Shown here one piece after another: positions 1 to 9,200 of a DNA stretch of 33,757 nt. This DNA is from an uncultured Saprospiraceae bacterium (lineage in GTDB: Bacteria; Bacteroidota; Bacteroidia; Chitinophagales; Saprospiraceae). The notes beneath the pieces were generated by a model. The model was not told where the DNA came from. It worked only from the letters and a program-made list of their open reading frames with translations, and did not search any database. Location of the stretch: the NCBI GenBank assembly GCA_937930625.1, contig CALHBW010000282.1:1-33757 (forward strand), written 5' to 3'. The position numbers and the translations under genes were made by a program. The stretch's first letter is position 1; every line of letters begins with the position of its first letter.

Positions 1-152
1 ACCCGTCTAACTTTGCCGAACTCAAGTTGCCGGGCACACTCGTCTGACGAAGGTTTTTGTGAAATGTCGTGATTTGTCTCATAAAATATTCGCACTGAAT
101 AAAGTGATTCGTCTGACGAGTATTCGCTTTAGGCAAACTTAAACGGGTAGCC
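1..152 (+). repeat. MITE-like element, left copy (cut by window edge)
   Basis: This stretch matches the complete element at 22370-22514 in the same orientation. Both carry two internal CGTCTGACGA-type palindromic cores (here at 41-50 and 110-119) joined by a conserved middle, and both end in a form of GGCTACCCGTCTAA / TTAAACGGGTAGCC. The first four bases of the left terminal repeat lie outside the window. The part between the left terminus and the first core differs from the other copy. The flanking target site cannot be checked because the left flank is missing. No coding capacity is seen. Confidence 0.75.
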
Positions 153-176
153 ACTAATTGCTAACCCCAATTTAAT
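153..176 (+). repeat. 24-nt direct repeat, left copy
   Basis: The 24 bases right after the MITE-like element match 22229-22252 at 23 of 24 positions (core CTAACCCCAATTTAAT or its one-base variant). A diverged inverted copy occurs at 22040-22057. The same pair of repeat types therefore occurs at both ends of the injection-system genes. Confidence 0.7.
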
Positions 177-228
177 GAGCGTTTGTCTATTATTTCGATT
201 GGAATTTGGGATTTGGTGCTTGGAATTT

Positions 229-257
229 CTCAAGTCTGCGGTTGTCCGCAACTTGAG
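229..257. other. Imperfect hairpin upstream of gp25-like gene
   Basis: CTCAAGTCTGCGG and CCGCAACTTGAG form a stem with one bulged or mismatched base around a 4-base loop. It lies 36 bases before the chosen gp25 start. It could be a terminator or attenuator for transcription arriving from further left, but no T-run follows it, so the role is unproven. The right arm also pairs with 19-30 inside the MITE-like element (12 of 12 bases). Confidence 0.35.
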
Positions 258-293
258 TTAACTAAGTGGCTCAATCAAATTAATCAACTCAAC

Positions 294-716
294 ATGACAG
301 AAAATAACTCATATCTCGGACGTGGATGGGCATTCCCCCCAACTTTTAATATCAGTTCGGGAAGTGTCGAAATGGTGCAAAACGAAGAAGACATCAACCA
401 AAGTCTTGAAATTTTGCTATCGACCAGTCTCGGTGAGCGAGTCATGCAACCTACCTATGGCTGCAACCTGAAAGACTATCAATTTGAAACATTGAACGTG
501 ACAATGATTAGCTTTCTCAAAGATTTGGTAGAACGAGCTATCCTATTTCACGAACCCAGAATTACACTTGAAAATATAAAAGTTACCGAAATTGACTCCT
601 TTGATTTGATAGAAGGCAGATTTACTATTGAAGTCGATTATCTCATTGACGGTTCTAACTCACGCCGCAACTTTGTTTACGATTTTTACCTGAGAGAAGC
701 TGATCCACAGGTCTAA
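294..716 (+). CDS. gp25-like baseplate protein of an eCIS
   Basis: A 140-aa protein of the gp25/IraD-like family, a wedge component of contractile tails (T4 gp25, Afp9/Pvc9-like in extracellular injection systems). It would sit at the inner baseplate, linking the first sheath ring to the wedges. The recognisable part is the N-terminal GRGWAFPPTF followed by NQSLEILLSTSLGERVMQPT and YGCNL, which is the family signature. An earlier in-frame TTG at 183 would add 37 residues with no family resemblance, in DNA that contains a hairpin, so the ATG at 294 is preferred. No clear Shine-Dalgarno sequence precedes it, as is normal in Bacteroidota. The next gene starts 48 bases downstream after a run of ATTC repeats. 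Tube, sheath and spike genes are presumably upstream of the window. Confidence 0.85.
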   Translation: MTENNSYLGRGWAFPPTFNISSGSVEMVQNEEDINQSLEILLSTSLGERVMQPTYGCNLKDYQFETLNVTMISFLKDLVERAILFHEPRITLENIKVTEIDSFDLIEGRFTIEVDYLIDGSNSRRNFVYDFYLREADPQV

Positions 717-720
717 ATCA

Positions 721-757
721 TTTACTCATTCTGTCATTCATTCATTCATTCATGCAT
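721..757 (+). repeat. ATTC short tandem repeat before baseplate gene
   Basis: The gap between the gp25-like gene and the first giant baseplate gene is a run of near-perfect TTCA/CATT units (for example TCATTCATTCATTCATTCAT). The same motif sits directly upstream of actA (27120-27152) and actB (28808-28886). It may be a relaxed translation-initiation leader, or a simple repeat tolerated in untranslated leaders. Confidence 0.5.
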
Positions 758-764
758 TGTGTCT

Positions 765-3700
765 ATGTCAAACACTTCAGTCATATCCAAGATACCACAT
801 CCGCTGTTGGAGGCTTGTCCCGGAACAAGTCAACAGGGCAAAATATTGGAAACATTAAAGCCTGAAAACATCAAAATTGATGATCAGGAGGCACAGGATT
901 TGCTAAATTTCATCTATCAGTTTGCCGGACAAGTCAATTTTTATGATGAAACTCTCCAGCAATATGACTGGCAACCTTTTTTTCAAAACAGCCTACCTTT
1001 TGTTTTAGCCCGTATCAGCAAAGTTAATCTGGTACAACTCAAAGCAGACTATGACGAACTGGTCGTGTTTGTAAAAACAAATTACAATACGCAAACCGCC
1101 CCCGTCTATGAACCACAATCTCTACAACTTATTTTCGATTTTTTATACGATGAAATATTTATCCCTTTAACGAGATGGCAACAACAATTCACCGAAAATA
1201 AATCCAGTTTTGGCGATGTTATAAGTGGAACAATAAGAAGAAACCTAAAAACGGCTTTAAAAAACTATATCAAACTATTCAACGGCGCAGCCTCCATCGA
1301 TGGCACAGGCTTGTATTCCGAAAATTATAACATAGTTGCCAGAGATTTTACGACGCTCAATACAGAACAGATATGGGGATTAAAACCAGAAGATTTGGCA
1401 GCATCCGACACCAGTTTTTATGACAATAATACTTTAACACTTGAGCGTCTGGAAGCTATCCTGGAAAATGGACAGCCCAACTTAAATACAATCATAAACA
1501 AAGCCATTGAAGTCCTAAAAGCACTAAGCCAAAAAGCACCCCACTATATAAAAGAAAGCCTGATTCCAAAATACGAAGAACAGCAGCAGGTGCATTTGCC
1601 TCAATTGGGATTGCTTTACACCTTCATGGAACTGAGCAAATATTTCAAAATAGACGTCAATGATTTAAGTACAAAACATCTCGACTTTTTTTACAAAAAA
1701 GTCTTAAACATCAAAGAACAGCCGGAAGTACCCGACAAAGCACATCTGGTATTTGAAGTACAAAAACACGTCAAAAATCCCTTTGAACTCAAAGCCGGTA
1801 CACTCATCAAAGACGGCAAAGACGCCAACAACAAAGACATCTTTTTCCAGATAGACGAAGATATAGTAATAGACAAAGCACAAGTCGCATATTTACAAAC
1901 CCTTCATATCAATTATATTGATGTGGTAGTGGACGATGGAATAACAGACGAAGAAGCAACCTGCTCTGATGAAGCTACGATATGTCCATTCGTAGAAGGC
2001 ATTTACATGGCTCCGGTGGCTAATGCCGCTAATGGCGTAGAAGCAACAACCCCACCACTCTCTTGGGCGACTTTAGGCGCAAGATTCAGCAAAGAAATCA
2101 TCGGGGATAATGAATTGCCGGAACGCTACCCAAAGGCAGAACTGGGCTTTGTGCTGGCTTCGCCGGTTTTGTATTTGCAGGAAGGCAAACGGAAGATCGA
2201 TATTCGACTTTGTTGTAAGATTGAGGACATCGTAACAGACGATGAGAAGGAAATTGATGTAGATGATTTCGCTGATTTGGAAATGCAAAATCTCAATGAA
2301 ACATACTATGGCTTAACCTTAGACCTCATTGATGAAATAAAAGAGCAACTGCAAATACAGGTGAAGCCTAAGATAGATGGATGGGCAGGACCTCGTTTTT
2401 GGAGAAACTCTAACAATAGTGGGTGGAGTGAAGCAGGGAATTTATTGAGTGAAGTGCTATCGGATTGGGGAGCAAGTATAAATCAACTCCCACATATTTT
2501 CTTTGACCTTTTGTACAATAATTTGATTGATAGGCTTACAGAATACTTATATGGAATAGATATTTGTCCACTTCCTGCTAGCCATCTCGAAAGTTATGTG
2601 TTTATTGATTTAACCATGCCTTCCCAAATTAATGGTTTTTATACGCAAAATGCCAAAGACCTCGTTGAATGCCTTATTGATGAAGGTATCAAATGTATCA
2701 TAGATTTAACATTAGAACTGATTAGAACAACCGCCTTATCTCAGAAAATTTTCAATATTTATCTTAGTGGAGAAAAAGAATGGATACTCGTAAAACCGGA
2801 ACAAATCACTAATATTGACCTGAAGGTTTCTGAAGCTGAAGGAATAGGGGGGAAAGGAAGTGGATTTGAATGCCCACCCCAAGAAGAAGATAATGACAAT
2901 GAAAACGACGACGGATCAACAACAGATACAGAAGATGAAGAACCAACACTCCCCGAACCGACAGAATTTGCCTGTCCGCCCGGTACTGATTATGAACTCT
3001 GCATTACCATAGAACTGGACGAATCCATAGATCCGGTTACATTTTTTGATGAAGAAGCCCTCAAAGAACCACTCGGCACTACCGATCCCGTCGCAAAAAT
3101 ATTAGTTAACAGTGATATAAAAGTCATCGTAGATAGTTGCGAATATGTGCCATGCTGTAGTCTTGAAAATTGTAAAGAAGGAGAAAAGAACTTGCCGGTT
3201 TCACTCTACCATTATTTCCGTTATTTTAAAGTATTGGATTCTTGTATAGATGTGGAAGTTTGCGGGCTGAAAAATTTTATTGTACAAAATGATGAAAACC
3301 TTCAGGATGTAAATAGTCCCATTTATCCTTTTGGAGCACGTCCGGAGGTGATTGATTTTGAAATAGTGAATCAGACGGAAGAACCATCTACGACGACACC
3401 TGATACAGAAGTTAATTTGATAGGTCCGAGTTTTTACATTGGCAGCAAAGAAATATTTTGCAAGGACTGGGATAAAGTATGGGTCAATTTAGAATGGAAA
3501 TCAAAACCAAGCGATTTTAATGAATATTATCAGGCTTACAATGTTGTACATGAGGGAGGAGTTCAGGTATATGGACTAAATGAGGAAGGTTTTGAGATGA
3601 ATGTAGCAGTTTTAGATGATGGTAAATGGTGTCGAGAAGAACCAAACGGACGATGCATAGATAGGGATACAGATGGGAATGTAGAAGCTGACGACCAACA

Positions 3701-6251
3701 TCCGGATACAGGGCATAACAACAGGATGTTGTTTCAAGATGACAGTAAACTGAACGACACTACGCTTTACAGCAACCCATGTGTACCCGTTAACCCCGTA
3801 GAACAGAGCATTGAAATCTGTAACACAGATTTTCTTATTCAACGAAAGTTTAGGGAACTCAATACAAACTTAACAGAATATAGAACCGACACACTTAATG
3901 GTTTTATTAGATTAACACTTGAAAATCAAGATTTTCTGCACAAGGATTATGCTTTTGTTCTAGCGAGACAAATGATGGCTTTAGGAAGGTATCCTATTGC
4001 TTTTCAGACAGCTATTTATGTGGACAGTGAGAATGGCGGAATATTTAATTTTCAAAATTTTTCCTCAAACATTGACGACATACAGGACTTGGTCGAAGAT
4101 ATCTGCAAAAAAATTGATCCGCCCGGAGGCTTAGAATCACTTATTAGCAGCTTAGAGAACTTACTCTGTGCCGATAATAATAGTAGTAGTATAAAGTCAC
4201 GTTTGGGGGGAGTTATCACAATGATTGATACACTCAAAGGTGAAATTGAGGAAGTTGCAGAGGACATATTCGGTCCAAACGCACCAAACGTAAGAGAACT
4301 TTTAGATGACCTAAGTGATTCTAGTTCAGATGCTATTGGTTTCCTAGACACAGCTATAGACGATTTACAGCTATCACCTACCCCTAATGTTGGTAGTGCT
4401 GAAACTAATATTACCGCTGCAAAAGATAAATTGAACCTTACCCTTCCGCTCTCTACACCGACTGTCTTGAATTTAGTGAGTACTATAATCGCTATATTAG
4501 ATGACACAAACCCGCTTAATCCCGATGTAAAAGGGAAACTCTCTGATATATCTAACGACATTACAGATATTAAAGGAGAAATAAATACAATAATTGGCAT
4601 TTTGTGTGATTCGGGGACTATACAATCGAAGATTGATGATATTAGTACTTGTATTGAAAGTGGAGACTCGGATAATCCCGGTATCAAAGAATATGCTCTT
4701 GAAATAAAAAACATAACAGAAAGTCTGGAAAATACTGATGTAGGCGATGGTGATGGAGAAATTTTGTCCGGTTCCATAGAAGTCCCCATCCCAAACGAAC
4801 CCTGGACACCAATAATAAAAGAAATGTCCCTTGACTACACCGCAAAAGCCATCGGTACGGATATAGAACTCATACACATTTATCCATTCGACAACACCTA
4901 CAAGCAGGAAGCCCTCAACCCTCAACCCATGCTTGTGCCTACCTTGCTAGATGAAGGCACACTATTCATAGGGCTTAAAGACCTGACGCCCGGAAGTAGT
5001 GTAAATCTCTTATTCCAATTAGCCGAAGCAACTGCCGATACCGAGTGCGACAGAGCCGACATCAAATGGCATTATCTCAAAAACAACCGTTGGAATAATC
5101 CACTAAGAGACGGATTTGAAATTGCAGAAGACGGCACCAATGGGCTGACCCGTTCCGGCATTGTCAAAATCGCTGTGCCGGAAGATATTCCCAACAAGGA
5201 TTACACCATCATGCCCAATCCTGACCCTGAAAAAGAACCAATATCCTGGCTCAAAGTCTCTGCAAGGAGAGATATAGCCGCAATTTGCGAGACTGTGGGC
5301 ATATACACACAAGCCGTCATCGCCAGCTTTAAAAACGATGGCAATACGAGGAATGAAATGCTCCTCCCCGCAGGCAGTCTTGCCCGACTTGCCAGAGCTG
5401 ATTCCAGCATCAAGAAAGTCAATCAGTATTATGATACTTTCGGCGGGCGACTGGCAGAAGTTTCCAATAATTTCTATCATCGCGTCAGCGAACGATTGAG
5501 ACACAAAGGACGGGGCATTCAACTATTTGATTATGAGCGATTGGTTCTGCAGCATTTTCCGGAGATTTTGATGGCGCGTTGCGTAACCCACACCTTCGGC
5601 TTATCCGCTAAAAAATATCGGTCTGATTTTGCCCTTGCACCCGGTTTTGTGATGCTGGCGGTTATACCCAATTTGAAAATACTAAGCTCCGGCAATGTGT
5701 TGGAACCCCGTGTCTCCACTAGTCTGTTAGACGATATTCAGACGATGCTCGCAGACAAAATATCACCTTTCACGCGCCTGAAAGTCGTCAATCCGAGATA
5801 CGAAAAAGTAGATGTACAGGTAAAGGTAAAATTCAAGAAGAAAATAACCAATGTAGCCTTTTACAAAGCAAAACTGGCAGAAACTTTAACACAATTTATG
5901 GCTCCCTGGACAAAGGGTGACAATCTCGACAGGCTTATTTTCGGACGCAATTTATCCGCTTCCGAATTGGTGCATTTTATAGAATGTCAGCCTTATATTG
6001 ATTTCATTTGCTCGCTTGACCTCACACATGAAGAAGAGAAAAAGAAGTGTTACGACATACAGGGGGCGAGCAATAGCGGAGAGCAGCAAACACCAAGCGA
6101 AGAACCCCCAACCACATTAATCGCACCGCTAACTGCCCGTTCTATTCTTACAGTAGGAACAATAACGGTGGAACATCTAATCAGAGATTGTGATAAATTT
6201 TCCGATGTCGAAGATTACACATGCAATGAGGTGACAGGCATGAAAAACTAA
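765..6251 (+). CDS. Giant baseplate J-like protein of an eCIS
   Basis: About 1,828 aa. It is recognised as a baseplate J/gp6-like wedge protein (Afp11-like role) from its C-terminal region, residues about 1550-1790. There the sequence reads FYHRVSERLRHKGRGIQLFDYERLVLQHFPEI in two overlapping motifs (RHKGRGI, FDYERLVLQ, FPEI), followed by the typical PRYEKVDVQVKVKFKK strand region. The N-terminal third contains a domain resembling other such proteins, with NPFELKAGTLIKDGKD at about 338. The protein is larger than simple phage gp47/J proteins. There is an acidic linker near residues 706-730 (ENDDGSTTDTEDEE) and a helical, Ser/Asp/Ile-rich insertion at about 1095-1335. The ATG at 765 is preferred over an in-frame GTG at 759. 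The gene is followed after 5 bases by the second giant baseplate gene, so the two are almost certainly co-translated. Confidence 0.85.
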   Translation: MSNTSVISKIPHPLLEACPGTSQQGKILETLKPENIKIDDQEAQDLLNFIYQFAGQVNFYDETLQQYDWQPFFQNSLPFVLARISKVNLVQLKADYDELVVFVKTNYNTQTAPVYEPQSLQLIFDFLYDEIFIPLTRWQQQFTENKSSFGDVISGTIRRNLKTALKNYIKLFNGAASIDGTGLYSENYNIVARDFTTLNTEQIWGLKPEDLAASDTSFYDNNTLTLERLEAILENGQPNLNTIINKAIEVLKALSQKAPHYIKESLIPKYEEQQQVHLPQLGLLYTFMELSKYFKIDVNDLSTKHLDFFYKKVLNIKEQPEVPDKAHLVFEVQKHVKNPFELKAGTLIKDGKDANNKDIFFQIDEDIVIDKAQVAYLQTLHINYIDVVVDDGITDEEATCSDEATICPFVEGIYMAPVANAANGVEATTPPLSWATLGARFSKEIIGDNELPERYPKAELGFVLASPVLYLQEGKRKIDIRLCCKIEDIVTDDEKEIDVDDFADLEMQNLNETYYGLTLDLIDEIKEQLQIQVKPKIDGWAGPRFWRNSNNSGWSEAGNLLSEVLSDWGASINQLPHIFFDLLYNNLIDRLTEYLYGIDICPLPASHLESYVFIDLTMPSQINGFYTQNAKDLVECLIDEGIKCIIDLTLELIRTTALSQKIFNIYLSGEKEWILVKPEQITNIDLKVSEAEGIGGKGSGFECPPQEEDNDNENDDGSTTDTEDEEPTLPEPTEFACPPGTDYELCITIELDESIDPVTFFDEEALKEPLGTTDPVAKILVNSDIKVIVDSCEYVPCCSLENCKEGEKNLPVSLYHYFRYFKVLDSCIDVEVCGLKNFIVQNDENLQDVNSPIYPFGARPEVIDFEIVNQTEEPSTTTPDTEVNLIGPSFYIGSKEIFCKDWDKVWVNLEWKSKPSDFNEYYQAYNVVHEGGVQVYGLNEEGFEMNVAVLDDGKWCREEPNGRCIDRDTDGNVEADDQHPDTGHNNRMLFQDDSKLNDTTLYSNPCVPVNPVEQSIEICNTDFLIQRKFRELNTNLTEYRTDTLNGFIRLTLENQDFLHKDYAFVLARQMMALGRYPIAFQTAIYVDSENGGIFNFQNFSSNIDDIQDLVEDICKKIDPPGGLESLISSLENLLCADNNSSSIKSRLGGVITMIDTLKGEIEEVAEDIFGPNAPNVRELLDDLSDSSSDAIGFLDTAIDDLQLSPTPNVGSAETNITAAKDKLNLTLPLSTPTVLNLVSTIIAILDDTNPLNPDVKGKLSDISNDITDIKGEINTIIGILCDSGTIQSKIDDISTCIESGDSDNPGIKEYALEIKNITESLENTDVGDGDGEILSGSIEVPIPNEPWTPIIKEMSLDYTAKAIGTDIELIHIYPFDNTYKQEALNPQPMLVPTLLDEGTLFIGLKDLTPGSSVNLLFQLAEATADTECDRADIKWHYLKNNRWNNPLRDGFEIAEDGTNGLTRSGIVKIAVPEDIPNKDYTIMPNPDPEKEPISWLKVSARRDIAAICETVGIYTQAVIASFKNDGNTRNEMLLPAGSLARLARADSSIKKVNQYYDTFGGRLAEVSNNFYHRVSERLRHKGRGIQLFDYERLVLQHFPEILMARCVTHTFGLSAKKYRSDFALAPGFVMLAVIPNLKILSSGNVLEPRVSTSLLDDIQTMLADKISPFTRLKVVNPRYEKVDVQVKVKFKKKITNVAFYKAKLAETLTQFMAPWTKGDNLDRLIFGRNLSASELVHFIECQPYIDFICSLDLTHEEEKKKCYDIQGASNSGEQQTPSEEPPTTLIAPLTARSILTVGTITVEHLIRDCDKFSDVEDYTCNEVTGMKN

Positions 6252-6256
6252 AAAAC

Positions 6257-9200
6257 ATGGAAGAAACTAAGATAAATAACAAAGTCATTCAAAAAAATGA
6301 CAGCAGCTTTCCTGAGCATTTTGACTTTGAATGGTTGCGTAATAAAGGACTGGAGCATATCGGTCAGTTATCCGGCAAAATATGGACCGACCACAACACC
6401 CATGACCCCGGTATCACGATGATGGAATTGCTGTGCTACGCCCTGATAGACTTGGGTTATCGCACCAAACTGCCCATAGAAGACCTGTTGGCGAAAAAAA
6501 ACGACGAAATCGAAGACAACTTTTTCACTCCTGCGGAAATACTGACCTGTAATCCGACGACCATCATGGATTACCGGAAAATGCTAATGGATATTGATGG
6601 GGTGCAGAATGCGTGGCTTGAAATTGAACAAGATGAGTATTTAGTAGTTGATTGTAATGTTTTGGAAGGTGACCATCTATCTTGTAAGACCATTAATTTT
6701 AACCCTGAACCTGATACTGAAATTGACCCTGACAATTCTAATATTCTTGAAGAGAATGAGTTTAAATTATGTCTGAATGGACTGTATCGCGTCTATATCG
6801 AATTAGAAAACGACGACCCATATTGTCTCAATGGAGAGTCGCAGTCAGAAGAACTACAAGAACAGAAAGATGCTATATTAGCCGAAGTCAAAAAAAGACT
6901 ATCCCGCTACCGCAATCTCTGCGAGGATTTTACAACAATACACACCTTATGCACCGAAGAAATTGGTCTATGTGCAGAAATTGAATTGACAGAAGCAGCA
7001 AATCCCGAAGAAATTTATGTCGAAATCATGGAGAAAGTGAACAACTTTCTCACACCTCAAATCAATTATTACACTCTTGAAGATTTTCTGAATAAAGGCA
7101 AAACTATTGAAGAAGCATTTGAGGGACGTCCATACCTCACCGACTTTTCAAAAACCGATGAATGTGACAACACCATCATTGAAAGCCGGGGCTTTATAGA
7201 TGATGAAGAATTGAAAAACATAAAACGTCATACTTCCATTCATTTGTCAGATATATACAAATTGATATTGGAAATTAATGGCGTAGCAAGCGTTAAAAAT
7301 TTGGTGCTGAACGGCTGGATAGATGATATACAAGAGCCGGTAGAAAGCAGCAATTATAATCCAACATTAGGACATGAAGCAGACGAGGAGAGATGCTGGA
7401 CTTGGGAACTACCTTTACATGAAGGTTATGTACCTCAACTTTGCTTTGAATATACTTGTCTGAAACTCATAAAAGGCGGCTTCACTTACACCATCAGTCA
7501 GGATGAAATTGAACAACGACTGCGTAGCTCTATCCTTGCAGGAACTGCACCATTATTGAATGAGGAAAACCTGAACATGCCCATCCCAACGGGCAATTAC
7601 AGACCAGACTTGGGCGAATATTATTCTATTCAAAATGATTTACCAAATGTGTATGGCGTAGGTGAAGGCGGCATCCCGAATAGTGCAACCGATTTGCGTA
7701 AAGCACAAGCTTTACAACTGAAAGGCTACTTGATGTTTTATGATCAGATGTTGGCAACTTACATCAGTCAAATAGGCAATCTACGTCATTTATTCTCTTT
7801 GAAACCGGACAGCCAAAGATCGGCTGACGACCTGCATACCTACTTCCCGCAACTGTTGGATTCCGTTCCGCAAGCTGAACAATTGATTCAGTTTTATGCC
7901 GATACCAATAGCGGATTACTGGACGGAACGGTGCTGGGCTTACCCGTTCAAACCGAACCGACCAATCTGCAATTAGAAGAGCTGAAAAGACAAAAAGACT
8001 TTGAATGTCAGCGCGAAAAATACTATTTCGATAAAGCAATTGACCGAAATATTGCCATTAGTCAGCTTCAACGTGAATTCCGGCAAGGAGATATTAACAC
8101 AACTATTTGCGAAGATGAATCCGGGTTCTTTTTTGTCATAAAAACACGATTTTCAGCGTATTTACTGATGAGCAGAAAGCATTATTGTACATATAATGAA
8201 GCCAAATCAGCTGCAGAGTCTATTGCTTATTTAGGAACTTTACCACAAGCCTATCAAAAAGCTAAGAAGACCATAGAAAATATAGACAATACATATGAAG
8301 AAAAATACACCTTTTCAATCGTTTATAAAAATCTGGACTACCTCACGATTGTACAAAAAATGGTGGAAGATGAATCCCAATATTGCGAAAGACGCGAAGA
8401 ATTTCTGGAACACCTGCTCGCCAGATTTGCAGAAAATTTCAACGAATATGCCCTGCTCAATTACACCCTGGAGCTTGACGCCAAACAACGCATAGAGCGC
8501 AAAGGACAACTACTTTGCAACTACCCCACCATCAGCCGGAATCGCGGAAAAGCCTACGATTATTGTCAGCCTTCTTGGGATACAGATAATCGTTCGGGAC
8601 TGGAAAATAAAATCGCCGCACTTGCGGGCTTAAGCCCGATAAAGCAAGCAATATGCAATTTTGAGGTCGATTGTGTAGAAAATGGCGGTAAGATTGTTCA
8701 AATAAAAAATCCAAGAGGACACGTCATTATGGAAAGTGACTGTACTTTTGAAAGTGATGAAAAAGTACAGCAATTTCTGGAAACCTTCTTTTCAAAATGT
8801 GCAAGGGATAAAGCTAATTATAAAGACATCAATACCAAAGGGAAATATAGTTTTTTTATTGAATGTGAAAATTGCAAAGTATATTATATAAGAACATTTG
8901 AAACTACAAAACAGCGAGATGCTGTTAAACAAAACATTTGCAGGAGCTACACTTATGAGCCTGAAGATGAAGATATTTTTGTCAGTAAATCAAAAAATGG
9001 CAAACCTGTAGAATGGAAATATTACTTTTTGCGGCGAAACGAAGGCGAAGCGTCCATTCCGGTTTTTCAAAGTATCAAATCTTTTAACACAAAAAAGAAA
9101 GCGATTAATGCCTATCAAAAGGATGCTAAAAAAATGCCCAAAGCCGACCTGAAAACGGAAGAAGATGGTACAGGAAAAGTTTATTTGTCTGGCAGAAAGA

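Noticed and set aside
183..293. N-terminal extension of the gp25-like protein from a TTG start
   Set aside because: The added 37 residues have no gp25 resemblance and are translated from a hairpin-containing leader; the ATG at 294 begins just before the conserved part.
4052..4789. A 245-codon open frame on the minus strand inside the first baseplate gene
   Set aside because: It lies opposite the Ser/Asp/Ile-rich helical insertion, whose codon bias keeps the reverse frame open. It resembles no family and overlaps a well-supported gene throughout.
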